A DNA stretch of 64,000 bases from Clostridiaceae bacterium (GTDB lineage: Bacteria; Bacillota; Clostridia; DSM-8532). The notes under the pieces are model-generated. The model did not search any database, was not told the origin of the DNA, and saw only the letters and a program-made list of their open reading frames with translations. The stretch's first letter is position 1. Each line of letters opens with the position of its first letter. The DNA is taken from NCBI GenBank assembly GCA_012728015.1, contig JAAYFY010000037.1, forward strand, positions 1-64,000, read 5' to 3'. The translations under genes were made by a program, and so were the position numbers. Below are positions 17,924-26,490 of the stretch, in pieces.

Positions 17924-17978
17924 TTGTCATTGCGAGAAACGCAGTGGCAAAGCGATCTCGCGTTCGCTTGCAATGATA
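17924..17978 (+). repeat. Palindromic intergenic repeat, copy 1 (GTCATTGCGAG family)
   Basis: A 55-base element with inverted ends TTGTCATTGCGAG and CTTGCAATGATA, including GCAAAGCGATCTCGCG. It belongs to the widespread GTCATTGCGAG...GCAATCTC repeat type found in many bacterial genomes. A second copy lies at 20191-20274, on the other side of the ParE-like gene. Confidence 0.75.
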
Positions 17979-18010
17979 CCTCGAAAGGCCTGGCGGGGTA
18001 TCGGTGAACC

Positions 18011-18040
18011 TTTACATATCAAACAGATGTTTGATAAAAT
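18011..18040 (+). promoter_or_regulatory. Promoter with internal inverted repeat, ParE-like gene
   Basis: TTTACA (18011-18016), 18-base spacer, TAAAAT (18035-18040). A perfect inverted repeat ATCAAAC-AGAT-GTTTGAT (18018-18035) fills the spacer and is a candidate operator. The same half-sites recur at 25044-25073. Confidence 0.5.
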
Positions 18041-18096
18041 AGTGTCGGAAAGCCGAAAATACTAATGAGAAGCAATTACTGACGAGGAGCGGGATA

Positions 18097-20076
18097 ATGC
18101 CAGAGAAACAAAAGCAGATCTACGGAAATGAAAGCATCACTTCTCTCAAGGGAGCGGATCGCGTCCGGTTGCGGCCCTCGGTCATCTTTGGCTCTGACGG
18201 ACTGGACGGCTGTGTGCATTCATTCTTTGAGATACTGGCCAACTCCATCGATGAAGCCCGGGAGGGTTTCGGGAGCCTGATCAGGGTCACAAGGCACGCG
18301 GATTACTCCATAACCGTGGAGGATCAGGGCCGGGGGATCCCCCTGGATTTCAACCCCAATGAACAGCGATATAACTGGGAACTGGTATACTGCGAACTCT
18401 ATGCCGGGGGGAAATACATGAACAACTCGGGCGAGAACTACGAGTTCGCGTTGGGGCTTAACGGCCTCGGAGCCTGCGCTACCCAGTACAGCTCGGAATA
18501 CATGGATGTAACAGTATTTCGCGACGGTTACAAATACGAGCTGCACTTTGAAAAGGGCAACAATATAGGAGGTCTGAAAAAAGAGAAGTGCGGTTATGAG
18601 CATACCGGCACCATACAGAAATGGAAGCCGGACCGGGAGGTCTTCACCGATATCAGGATACCCCTCGAGCGTTTCAGGGATATCCTGAAAAGGCAGGCTG
18701 TGGTCAATGCCGGGCTGGTTTTCGAACTCATTGACGAAGAGAGCGGGACCACCGAGAGGTTCTGGTATGAGAACGGCATTATTGACTATGTAAATGAGCT
18801 GGGGCAGGGAAAGAACCTGACTTCGGTGCAGTATTTCGAAGGCTTCGCGCGGGGCCGGGACAGGGAGGACAAGCCTGAATACAAGGTTAAGATGCAGGCG
18901 GCCTTTTGCTTTAACAATGAGATTAACCGCATTGAATATTACCATAATTCCAGCTGGCTGGAATACGGCGGCGCGCCAGACAGGGCAGCAAAAGCCGCTT
19001 TTGTGGGCGAGCTGGACAAGTACCTGAAGAACAATGGCAAGTACAATAAGAACGAAGGCAGGATTACCTTTTCGGATATTGAGGACAGCCTGATCCTGGT
19101 CACCAATACCTTTTCCACCATGACCAGCTATGAGAACCAGACTAAAAAGGCCATAAGCAACCGGTTTATCCAGGAGGCCGTAACCGACTTTTTAAAGCAG
19201 CAGCTCGAGATTTACCTGATTGAGAACAAGGAAGAAGCCGAGAAGATCGCGTCCCAGGTCCTGGTCAATAAGCGGAGCCGGGAAACCGCCGAAAGGGCCA
19301 GGATAGACATCAAAAAGAAGCTCGGGAAAACCCTGGACGTGTCCGCAAGGGTTAAGAAGTTCGTGGACTGCCGGAGCCGGGATGTGAATAAGCGCGAGCT
19401 GTATATCGTGGAGGGCGATTCTGCCCTCGGATCATGCAAAATGGCTCGCGACAGCGAATTTCAGGCCATAATGCCTGTCCGGGGCAAGATACTTAATTGT
19501 CTGAAAGCGGAATACGACAATATCTTCAAGAACGAAATCATCGTGGATTTGATAAAGGTTCTGGGATGCGGCGTTGAGATAAAAACCCGACATAATAAAG
19601 ACTTGAATACCTTCGATATGGACAACCTGAAGTGGAGCAAGATCATCATCTGCACCGATGCCGACGTTGATGGATTCCAGATCAGGACGCTGCTTCTGGC
19701 CATGATATACAGGCTTATTCCCTCGCTGATAGAGGCGGGAAAGGTCTATATCGCCGAGTCCCCACTCTTTGAGATCAGCACAAAAGAGGGCACCTGGTTT
19801 GCCTATTGCGATAAAGAAAAAGCGCAGATCCTGAAACGGCTGAAAGGCCAGAATGCAGTCATCCACCGATCCAAGGGGCTTGGGGAGAACGACCCCGAAA
19901 TGATGTGGCAGACTACCATGAACCCGGAAACCAGGCGTCTTATTAAGGTGACCCCCGATGAGACCGGGGAAACCAGGAGATACTTCAACCTTCTGTTGGG
20001 GGATGACCTCCCGGGCCGCAAGGACTATATCGCAAAATACGGACATGAATATACCGATTTCATAGATGTTAGCTAA
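18097..20076 (+). CDS. Type IIA topoisomerase B subunit, ParE/GyrB-like
   Basis: The ATPase and TOPRIM subunit (659 aa) of a second gyrase-like enzyme. The GHKL ATPase is intact (ANSIDEA near 48, DQGRGIP near 78, and LNGLGACATQ where typical GyrB has GLHGVGAS). The transducer is followed by the TOPRIM motifs EGDSALGS near 441 and DADVDG near 528. Its divergence from canonical GyrB and the partner gene downstream suggest the clostridial TopoIV-like pair that resolves linked chromosomes rather than the oriC-linked gyrase. The ATG follows GAGGAGCGGG. It is bracketed by two repeat copies and separated from its partner by 346 bases. Confidence 0.9.
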   Translation: MPEKQKQIYGNESITSLKGADRVRLRPSVIFGSDGLDGCVHSFFEILANSIDEAREGFGSLIRVTRHADYSITVEDQGRGIPLDFNPNEQRYNWELVYCELYAGGKYMNNSGENYEFALGLNGLGACATQYSSEYMDVTVFRDGYKYELHFEKGNNIGGLKKEKCGYEHTGTIQKWKPDREVFTDIRIPLERFRDILKRQAVVNAGLVFELIDEESGTTERFWYENGIIDYVNELGQGKNLTSVQYFEGFARGRDREDKPEYKVKMQAAFCFNNEINRIEYYHNSSWLEYGGAPDRAAKAAFVGELDKYLKNNGKYNKNEGRITFSDIEDSLILVTNTFSTMTSYENQTKKAISNRFIQEAVTDFLKQQLEIYLIENKEEAEKIASQVLVNKRSRETAERARIDIKKKLGKTLDVSARVKKFVDCRSRDVNKRELYIVEGDSALGSCKMARDSEFQAIMPVRGKILNCLKAEYDNIFKNEIIVDLIKVLGCGVEIKTRHNKDLNTFDMDNLKWSKIIICTDADVDGFQIRTLLLAMIYRLIPSLIEAGKVYIAESPLFEISTKEGTWFAYCDKEKAQILKRLKGQNAVIHRSKGLGENDPEMMWQTTMNPETRRLIKVTPDETGETRRYFNLLLGDDLPGRKDYIAKYGHEYTDFIDVS

Positions 20077-20422
20077 TAGGGGTCGGAGGTTAGATGTTAG
20101 GGGTAAGAAGTGGAACGCAGGATTCTGGTGCATTAGAATAGCTTTGAAGCATTGCCTTAAAACTCCAACTTCCAACATCTTACTTTTATCCTGTCATTGC
20201 GGGGAGGCAAAGCCGACGAAGCAATCTCATCAGCGTTGCTCACGAAGAGATTGAACGCTTCCCTTGCAATGACAATCCTGGGGTGTCATATCCTGCGACG
20301 AGGACTGAAGGAGAGAGTGAACAGCACGGCTTTAATAAGCATTTACACATGATACACATCAAAGATTGCCACGCTAATCCTATAATGACATACAGTGAGA
20401 ATTAGGAGCAGGAGCTTAAGAT
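20077..20422 (+). other. Repeat-rich gap between the two topoisomerase genes
   Basis: 346 bases without a gene. 20081-20111 (GGTCGGAGGTTAGATGTTAG and on) is roughly inverted at 20161-20185 (CTCCAACTTCCAACATCTTA), a purine-biased repeat. Repeat copy 2 follows at 20191-20274. A TATAAT at 20381-20386, 37 bases before the next start, is a probable -10 for the A subunit, so the two subunits may be transcribed separately. Confidence 0.55.
20191..20274 (+). repeat. Palindromic intergenic repeat, copy 2 (GTCATTGCGAG family)
   Basis: An 84-base relative of copy 1: starts CTGTCATTGCGGGGAGGC, contains GACGAAGCAATCTC, and ends CCCTTGCAATGACA, the inverted terminus. The inner part is an imperfect palindrome (AGCAATCTC against GAGATTGAACGCT). 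Confidence 0.78.
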
Positions 20423-22600
20423 ATGAGCAACTACACCGAACAGCCTATTATCGATACGCTGAAAATCAATTACATGCCCTATGCCATGAGCGTCATAGTT
20501 TCCCGTGCCATACCCGAGATTGACGGGCTGAAACCGTCCCACAGGAAACTATTGTACACCATGTACAGGATGGGCTTGCTCAGGGGCGGCAAGACCAAAT
20601 CCGCCAACGTGGTGGGGCAGACCATGAAACTCAACCCCCATGGGGATCAGGCCATATATGAGACTCTTGTCCGTATGACCACGGGGAACATGGCCCTGCT
20701 GCATCCTCTCGTGGAGTCAAAGGGCAATTTCGGGCGCGTCTATTCACGCGATATGAAGTATGCAGCTCCCCGGTACACCGAAGTAAAACTGGCTGATATA
20801 TCCGAAGCGCTGTTCAGGGATATCGACAAGGATACCGTCGATTTTGCGGACAATTATGACGGTACCATGAAGGAGCCCGTCCTTCTGCCCGCAGTCTTTC
20901 CCAATATCCTTGTGAACCCCAACCAGGGCATTGCCGTCGGAATGGCCAGCAATATATGCAGTTTCAACCTGCGGGAGGTGTGCGAAGCAGCCATAGCCTA
21001 TATACAGAACGATAACGTGGATTTGATGGACTACCTGAAAGCGCCGGATTTCCCCACCGGCGGACAGATCCTGGTTAACCGCGCGGAGCTTTCAAAAATA
21101 TATGAAACGGGCAGGGGTTCTTTCAAGATCCGCGCCCGCTACCGTTTCGACAAGAAAAACAGCTGCATTGAAATCTATGAGATACCTTACACAACAACAT
21201 CCGAAGCCATCATAGAAAGCATAGCCGGGATCATCAAGAACGGCAGGGTCAAGGATATTACCGATGTCCGCGATGAAACCGATCTGGACGGGCTGACCAT
21301 AGCCGTCGACATCAGGCGCAGTGCCGACCCCGACGAGATCATGAACAAGCTTTTCAGGCTTACCACGTTGCAGGACAGCTTCAGCTGCAACTTCAACGTG
21401 CTTGTGGACCAGAAGCCCATGGTCCTTGGCGTATACGGGATACTGGACCATTGGATACAGTTCAGGATGAGCTGCATCAGGCGCAGATCCCAGTTTGATA
21501 TCCGAAAGAAAAGCCAGCGGCTTCATCTTTTGACAGGCCTTTCAAAAATCCTGCTTGATATTGACAAGGCCATAGCTATCATCCGTAAAACTGAAAAGGA
21601 CGCCGAGGTAATCCCCAACCTGATGGAGGGGTTCCTGATCGACAGGGAACAGGCAGAGTTCATAGCCGAGATCAAGCTTAGGAATCTCAACAAGGAGTAC
21701 ATCCTTAAACAGACCTCCGATATTGAAAGGCTAAAGAACGAGATAGAGGATCTGAAGGATATCATCGCCCGTGAAGAGAGGGTGCTGGATATTATCTGCA
21801 AGGAGCTTCGCGAGATCTCGGAAACCTACGGCACCGACAGGAGGAGCGAAATCATAGGCGAGGATGAGGTGGAGCAGGTTACCGAAGAAAAGCTCATTGA
21901 AGACTATAATGTTCGGCTGTTTTTGACCCGCGATGGTTATATTAAGAAAATACCGCTGGTTTCCCTGCGTTCCTCCGGTGACCAGAAGCTGAAGGAAGAG
22001 GATGCCATCATGATGGAACAGGAAACCCGTAACAAGGCCGAGCTGCTCCTTTTTTCAAACAAGTCCGCTGTGTACAAGATGAAGGTTCATGAACTTCCCG
22101 ACAGCAAGGCCAGCATGCTGGGGGATTACCTGCCGAATATCCTCGGCCTGGAGCCCGATGAAAGGATCATCTCTATGCATGCCACCGATGATTTCTCGGG
22201 ATATATGCTCTTTGCTTTCGAGAACGGAAAGGTGGCGAAAATAACGCTGTCAAGTTATGCTACAAAATTGAACCGGAAAAAGCTGACCAAGGCCTACAGC
22301 CGGCTTTCTCCGCTGGTAGCCATGCGTCATACAGCCGAGGACCAGGATTTCGCGGCACTGAGCAGTATCGATAAGTTGCTTGTGTTCAACACGTCCGAGA
22401 TCAATCCCAAGTCCACAAGGGATTCCCAGGGAGTGCAGGTGCTCAGGTCCAAGAAAGGGAGCGCCCTGGTTGGTTTCAGGCCGCTGAGTGAGCTTGGCCT
22501 TACAGAGCCCGACTATTACAGGGCCAAAATACCGGCCATCGGGTGCTATTTGAGGGACAAGGACAAGGAGGACGGACAGGTCAGCCTGTTTGGGATTTGA
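20423..22600 (+). CDS. Type IIA topoisomerase A subunit, ParC/GyrA-like
   Basis: The DNA breakage-reunion subunit (725 aa). The active-site Tyr is in AAPRYTEVKL near residue 119, with GRVYSRDMKY before it and NPNQGIAVGMASN near 173. A coiled-coil segment (about 415-470) leads to a C-terminal domain of beta-pinwheel type. That domain lacks the GyrA box QRRGGKG needed for DNA wrapping and negative supercoiling, so a decatenating TopoIV-like role fits better than gyrase. At 725 residues it is shorter than most GyrA. The B subunit is just upstream; clear RBS (GGAGCAGGAG). Confidence 0.9.
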   Translation: MSNYTEQPIIDTLKINYMPYAMSVIVSRAIPEIDGLKPSHRKLLYTMYRMGLLRGGKTKSANVVGQTMKLNPHGDQAIYETLVRMTTGNMALLHPLVESKGNFGRVYSRDMKYAAPRYTEVKLADISEALFRDIDKDTVDFADNYDGTMKEPVLLPAVFPNILVNPNQGIAVGMASNICSFNLREVCEAAIAYIQNDNVDLMDYLKAPDFPTGGQILVNRAELSKIYETGRGSFKIRARYRFDKKNSCIEIYEIPYTTTSEAIIESIAGIIKNGRVKDITDVRDETDLDGLTIAVDIRRSADPDEIMNKLFRLTTLQDSFSCNFNVLVDQKPMVLGVYGILDHWIQFRMSCIRRRSQFDIRKKSQRLHLLTGLSKILLDIDKAIAIIRKTEKDAEVIPNLMEGFLIDREQAEFIAEIKLRNLNKEYILKQTSDIERLKNEIEDLKDIIAREERVLDIICKELREISETYGTDRRSEIIGEDEVEQVTEEKLIEDYNVRLFLTRDGYIKKIPLVSLRSSGDQKLKEEDAIMMEQETRNKAELLLFSNKSAVYKMKVHELPDSKASMLGDYLPNILGLEPDERIISMHATDDFSGYMLFAFENGKVAKITLSSYATKLNRKKLTKAYSRLSPLVAMRHTAEDQDFAALSSIDKLLVFNTSEINPKSTRDSQGVQVLRSKKGSALVGFRPLSELGLTEPDYYRAKIPAIGCYLRDKDKEDGQVSLFGI

Positions 22601-22663
22601 GCCGGTTCAGTCAGACTTTTATGCCTGAATTCTGTATAGGATAGATATAACGGGAGGTATGCC

Positions 22664-23254
22664 ATGGACGATCTTGTCCGGATACGCAGATGTCTGGCTG
22701 GTGAGAAGGAGGCATTCGAGCCTCTGGTATCCAAGTATAAAAACCTTGTTTACGGGATAGCGCTGAATATCCTGCATAACAGGGATGAAGCGGCTGACGC
22801 TACCCAGGAGGTCTTCCTGAAGGCCTGGGCAAACCTGGGGCGTTATAACCCGGAATACAGCTTTAAAGCATGGATCGCCAGGATTGCAGTGAACCACAGC
22901 ATAAATGTAAGCCAGAAAAACCGGCGTTCGGCGGCCGCCTGGGATGAAGATGCTGTCTTCCGTATTCCGGCCAACAGCGGGCTTCCGGAGGAAGAGCTTC
23001 TTTACAGGGAAGAACAGGACAGGGTAAAACAGGCGGTTGAATCCCTGCCCGAGATGTACAGGCTGATGGTTATCCTGTTTCATCAGCAATCCCTGTCCTA
23101 TGATGAGATATGCCAGGTAACCGACTACCCGTTAAGCATTGTCAAGAACCGACTGTACCGGGCAAGGAAAATGCTGTGCGAAAGGCTGAGAGGATATTAC
23201 GAAGGAGCCGGGGAGGAGGAAACCTCATGGGCTGTGAAAAAGCATGGAAGCTGA
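22664..23254 (+). CDS. ECF-type RNA polymerase sigma factor
   Basis: A 196-residue group 4 sigma factor. Region 2 spans about 10-80 (YGIALNILHNRDEAADATQEVFLKAW, of which DEAADATQEVF is the core-binding signature), and region 4 about 125-180 (SLPEMYRLMVILFHQQSLSYDEIC then a HTH). The pattern is SigW-like. The overlapping next gene encodes a zinc-binding anti-sigma, and the third gene a bactofilin-like membrane protein, so envelope stress or surface assembly is a plausible trigger. RBS CGGGAGG at 22651-22657. Confidence 0.92.
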   Translation: MDDLVRIRRCLAGEKEAFEPLVSKYKNLVYGIALNILHNRDEAADATQEVFLKAWANLGRYNPEYSFKAWIARIAVNHSINVSQKNRRSAAAWDEDAVFRIPANSGLPEEELLYREEQDRVKQAVESLPEMYRLMVILFHQQSLSYDEICQVTDYPLSIVKNRLYRARKMLCERLRGYYEGAGEEETSWAVKKHGS

Positions 23255-23763
23255 TGATGAGCCGGCTGGACGGCGGGATTGGGCGACGTGAATCCATGAT
23301 TCTGGAGAATCATCTGAGGATTTGCCCCGAGTGCCGAAGGCAGAGTGCTTCACTTCAAGCTGCCCTTCTTGAATTGGAACAGTTAAAGCCTGCCGCCCCA
23401 GGAACCATAGAACAGAAGGTGATGGGGAGGATCCGCGGCGCCCGGCGCAAAGAAACGGCCGCGCTTCTGCCTTATATTGTTCTTCCCGCGGCACTTTTAA
23501 CGGGAATACTGGCCTTCCTTCTGTATAAGTTCTGTATGGCCGGTCCGATGATCATGATTGATAAGGCCGCGCGTGCCCTGACGTTTTTCTATAAAGTATA
23601 CGAGTCTATGGACGCAGTTTCAAGTATTCTCTTCAACACGCCATATATAAGTGAAATCCTGGTGATAACGGGGTTTGCGCTGCTGGCAGGCGTCATTGTC
23701 TTCGTCTTCATGGGATTAAGAAAAAAGGGTAATAGCGAGGTATACTGGAGGGCAGTAAAATGA
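23227..23763 (+). CDS. Zinc-finger anti-sigma factor, single-pass membrane
   Basis: A 178-residue protein starting at the ATG at 23227, 28 bases inside the sigma gene and behind GGGAGGAGG, indicating translational coupling. The N-terminal ZAS domain has His-x3-Cys-x2-Cys (HLRICPEC, about residues 29-36) with another Cys at position 3. Two hydrophobic segments (about 80-105 and 145-168) anchor it in the membrane. It presumably holds the ECF sigma factor inactive until a signal triggers cleavage or a change of fold. Confidence 0.85.
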   Translation: MGCEKAWKLMMSRLDGGIGRRESMILENHLRICPECRRQSASLQAALLELEQLKPAAPGTIEQKVMGRIRGARRKETAALLPYIVLPAALLTGILAFLLYKFCMAGPMIMIDKAARALTFFYKVYESMDAVSSILFNTPYISEILVITGFALLAGVIVFVFMGLRKKGNSEVYWRAVK

Positions 23764-24989
23764 AAAAAAAGCATATCTGTGTAGTTGCCATAATCCTGCT
23801 GACTTTGCTGCTTGCCGGTTCTGTTATCGTATTGGCCGCCAACGACAAGCTGTCGGTTAATACCGGAGAAATACATGATAATGACTTTATCGCAGAGGGC
23901 TATTTGGTTACCAACGACGGAACCATTAAGGGAGACTTGATGTCGTTTTCACAAAGGCTGTCGGTGAGAGGCGAAGTCGAAGGAGATATCATAGCCTTTG
24001 CCCAGGATACTTATATCGACGGGGAAGTGGGAGGAAGCGTAAGAGTCGCGGGCACCAGCATCAGCGTATCGTCCCGGATCTCCAGGAATGTCATGCTGGC
24101 AGGTAGCACCTGCATACTTGACGATGGTTCTTTTATCGCCAGGAATGCCTACCTGTTTGGTGATGAGGTAAAAAGCCTTGGAGTAGTAGAGGGTAAAACA
24201 AGTATCTATGGTACCCATGTTACCCTGGGCGGTATCTACAACGGCGACGTGAATGTCCGGATTTCTGAAAACGGCAGTTTAAACATACTGCCCGGGACAG
24301 TGGTCAACGGGAAACTGACTTATAAAGGTAAAAACGAATTCCATCTGCCGAGTTATGCACAGGTACAGGACTATGAATTCATCAAAGTCAGCCCCGCAGG
24401 ATTGGCGCGAAGGTTCAGTGTGATGAGCATCGTGAAAAGAATCACCACGCTGGCGGTTTATTATCTGTTTGCGCTCCTTCTGTTCAGGTTTTTCCCCAGG
24501 TTTTTTGTCCGGTCGGGAAGATTCATATCCCAAAAGCCTTTGGCGGCTGCCGGGATCGGTATCGCCACCCTGGGGACCTTTGTGGGCGCTTTACTCCTGC
24601 TGCTGATCATCACCCTGCTGGTAATGGCCATCCTTGATTTTTCAGTTTTCGGGTTCACCAGCCTGGCGCTGCTCTTCTTCGGGCTGGTTACGGTTGTGTT
24701 TGCGGATATTCCGGTTTCTTTATGGCTTGGGGATATAATAGCCGGGAAAACCGACAGCGTTCCTGCCAGGCTGGCAGCGGGATTGGTTTTAATCAACGCT
24801 GTCAAACTGGTTCTAAGCCTTTTGGGAGGCATTCCAACCATCGGCTCTGTTTTCAGCGTTACGGGCTTCCTGGTCAAGGCCGCGATCTGGCTTTTGGGTA
24901 CCGGAGCGATCCTGAAAACGCTGTTTTCCATGCTGAAGGCGGCCAACCAGCAGGCTGAGGCTGAGGAATTGGGCATAATTGAGGAATAG
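23760..24989 (+). CDS. Membrane protein with extracellular bactofilin-like domain
   Basis: A 409-residue protein. An N-terminal signal or anchor (about 7-28) precedes a beta-helical polymer-forming domain (about 32-190) with bactofilin-like spacing of Gly-Asp turns (GTIKGDLM, GEVEGDII, GEVGGSVR, GGIYNGDV). Four or more membrane helices fill residues 220-395. Canonical bactofilins are cytosolic filaments; here the domain would face outside. It overlaps the anti-sigma stop (ATGA) and is the third gene of the sigma operon, so it is either a regulon member or a sensor partner. Confidence 0.8.
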   Translation: MKKKHICVVAIILLTLLLAGSVIVLAANDKLSVNTGEIHDNDFIAEGYLVTNDGTIKGDLMSFSQRLSVRGEVEGDIIAFAQDTYIDGEVGGSVRVAGTSISVSSRISRNVMLAGSTCILDDGSFIARNAYLFGDEVKSLGVVEGKTSIYGTHVTLGGIYNGDVNVRISENGSLNILPGTVVNGKLTYKGKNEFHLPSYAQVQDYEFIKVSPAGLARRFSVMSIVKRITTLAVYYLFALLLFRFFPRFFVRSGRFISQKPLAAAGIGIATLGTFVGALLLLLIITLLVMAILDFSVFGFTSLALLFFGLVTVVFADIPVSLWLGDIIAGKTDSVPARLAAGLVLINAVKLVLSLLGGIPTIGSVFSVTGFLVKAAIWLLGTGAILKTLFSMLKAANQQAEAEELGIIEE

Positions 24990-25043
24990 CGTCGGGCTGT
25001 TTTATGCCCTTATGCCCTGTACAAATGGAACGCCATCTGGTAT

Positions 25044-25073
25044 GTTTGATTTAGTGACATACCCATATCAAAC
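25044..25073 (+). repeat. GTTTGAT...ATCAAAC inverted half-sites
   Basis: GTTTGAT at 25044-25050 and ATCAAAC at 25067-25073, upstream of the 181-aa membrane protein. The second half shares CATATCAAACAG with the promoter-embedded palindrome at 18018-18035, but here the half-sites are 16 bases apart and everted. Confidence 0.35.
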
Positions 25074-25084
25074 AGGGGCGAGAG

Positions 25085-25630
25085 ATGGACAACAAGATTT
25101 CTTCGATCATAAAAAGGTCACTCAGGATAACTGCCAGCTATATCACGGCGTTTATCCTTGTCTGTGTGCTTTCGGCGAGCGTTTTTGGACTGATGCGTGA
25201 GAATACCCCGCAAGCCATGCCCTGGCTTTCCTTTTTCACGTTCCTGATACTTTTCTATGGGGTTTATACCGAAATGCACAGCCTGGGTCTAAAGGAAAGC
25301 AGACCCCAATATAACCTTAACCCCTCAAAATTCAAAGGACTGCTTTACGGCACCCTGGGAGTTATACCCGTACTGCTTGTCCAGTTAATTGTTTTTGTCA
25401 TCAGGGTTTCCGAACACTTTGAGGTTTTTAAAAGGCGTATATTCCAGCTGGTATCAGGACCGCTGTACTGGCTTGCCAGACTTCTTGGCAATGAAACCCA
25501 GCACTATTTTCTGGCTGTTGTTTCCATTATCATCATGGCCTTTTTGGGGTACTTTGCGGGACATCACAGGTTTTATATCACCACATGGCTGAGGGAGACG
25601 CTGGGTACAAAAAAGGATAAAAAAGCGTAG
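25085..25630 (+). CDS. Four-helix membrane protein, unknown function
   Basis: A 181-residue integral membrane protein with hydrophobic segments at about 16-36, 44-63, 88-112 and 138-160 and a Lys-rich C-terminus on the cytoplasmic side. I do not recognise a family motif. It begins 95 bases after the bactofilin-like gene and may be part of that operon or serve the cwlD gene downstream. An RBS-like GGGGCGAGAG precedes the ATG at 25085. Confidence 0.7.
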   Translation: MDNKISSIIKRSLRITASYITAFILVCVLSASVFGLMRENTPQAMPWLSFFTFLILFYGVYTEMHSLGLKESRPQYNLNPSKFKGLLYGTLGVIPVLLVQLIVFVIRVSEHFEVFKRRIFQLVSGPLYWLARLLGNETQHYFLAVVSIIIMAFLGYFAGHHRFYITTWLRETLGTKKDKKA

Positions 25631-25711
25631 GCAGGACATGCAGGTTTTGTGATATGTCCAACCTGTCCCTGAATATTGATAATACGAACAGGAAACAGGG
25701 ACGGGGTATTG

Positions 25712-26425
25712 ATGATATTACTGATAAAGAGAAGAAACGCTGCGCTGATCCTGCTGATACTTGTTCTCTCCATTGCCATATTCAGTCTTGAAGGATCAGA
25801 CGACCAGCTAGCGCTGGCGGCAAACAAGCAGTATAAGGCCACGGTGGTGCTGGATCCGGGGCATGGAGGCGAAGATCCAGGGGCGGTAAGCAATTATTCC
25901 GGTATTGCGGAAAAGGACATCAACCTCAGGATAGCACTGCTGCTCAGGGAAATTCTGGAGGAGGATAATTACCGCGTCATTATGACACGCCAGGAAGATG
26001 TCCTCAATTACAAGCCTGGGACTAAGAACATCACCGATAAAAGGAGACAGGACCTGACAGGCAGGAGAAAGCTTATTGACAGCTCAGGGGCGGACATCGT
26101 TGTAAGCATCCATCTTAACAAGTTTGAGGATCCGCAATACTATGGGGCGCAGGCCTTTTATCCTCCCGGCTCACCGGATAGCGAACGTCTGGCCGTTTGT
26201 GTACAGAATGCCCTCAGGGAGCATGTGGATCCTGCCAACAACCGTAAGGCGCTTGTAAAGAAGGAACGCATCGTCATCCTCAGGGATTTGGTGGTACCCA
26301 CAGCTCTTGTGGAATGCGGTTTCCTGTCCAATTCCCAGGAGGAGGCGCTGCTCAGGACGACGGACTACCAGGAAAAAATCGCAAAAGCGCTGAAAAAGGG
26401 AATAGGCCAATACTTTGCCGAATAG
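25712..26425 (+). CDS. cwlD: N-acetylmuramoyl-L-alanine amidase, CwlD-like
   Basis: A 237-residue amidase 3 enzyme with an N-terminal membrane anchor or signal (about 8-30). Zinc ligands are His in DPGHGGEDPG (about 52-61), the Glu of EKDINL and His in SIHLN (about 131-135); the catalytic Glu is in ALVECGFLSN (about 201-210). Size and signature match CwlD, which with PdaA makes muramic-delta-lactam in the spore cortex, the mark read by germination lytic enzymes. I prefer the ATG at 25712 after GGGACGGGG over a TTG at 25676 that lacks an RBS. SleB, which acts on that cortex, is encoded 4 kb downstream. Confidence 0.85.
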   Translation: MILLIKRRNAALILLILVLSIAIFSLEGSDDQLALAANKQYKATVVLDPGHGGEDPGAVSNYSGIAEKDINLRIALLLREILEEDNYRVIMTRQEDVLNYKPGTKNITDKRRQDLTGRRKLIDSSGADIVVSIHLNKFEDPQYYGAQAFYPPGSPDSERLAVCVQNALREHVDPANNRKALVKKERIVILRDLVVPTALVECGFLSNSQEEALLRTTDYQEKIAKALKKGIGQYFAE

Positions 26426-26459
26426 ATCGGTCGTTCAACGGCTGTTTGCCGGCCACCAC

Positions 26460-26490
26460 TTGACGATATGGCTTGAATTAACGATATAAT
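26460..26490 (+). promoter_or_regulatory. Candidate promoter before the 11-residue-repeat protein
   Basis: TTGACG (26460-26465) and TATAAT (26485-26490) with a 19-base spacer, longer than ideal. A 12-base tandem duplication (ATTCCACAAAGG, 26517-26540) lies between it and the start codon. Confidence 0.4.

Noticed and set aside
18097-22600. Topoisomerase pair as the main gyrase gyrB-gyrA
   Set aside because: Motifs are diverged, the A subunit lacks a GyrA box, and there is no origin context. The main gyrase is expected elsewhere.
25620-25712. Sigma-G-like TGAATA before cwlD
   Set aside because: TGAATA is present near 25671 but nothing like CATANTA lies 17-18 bases downstream.
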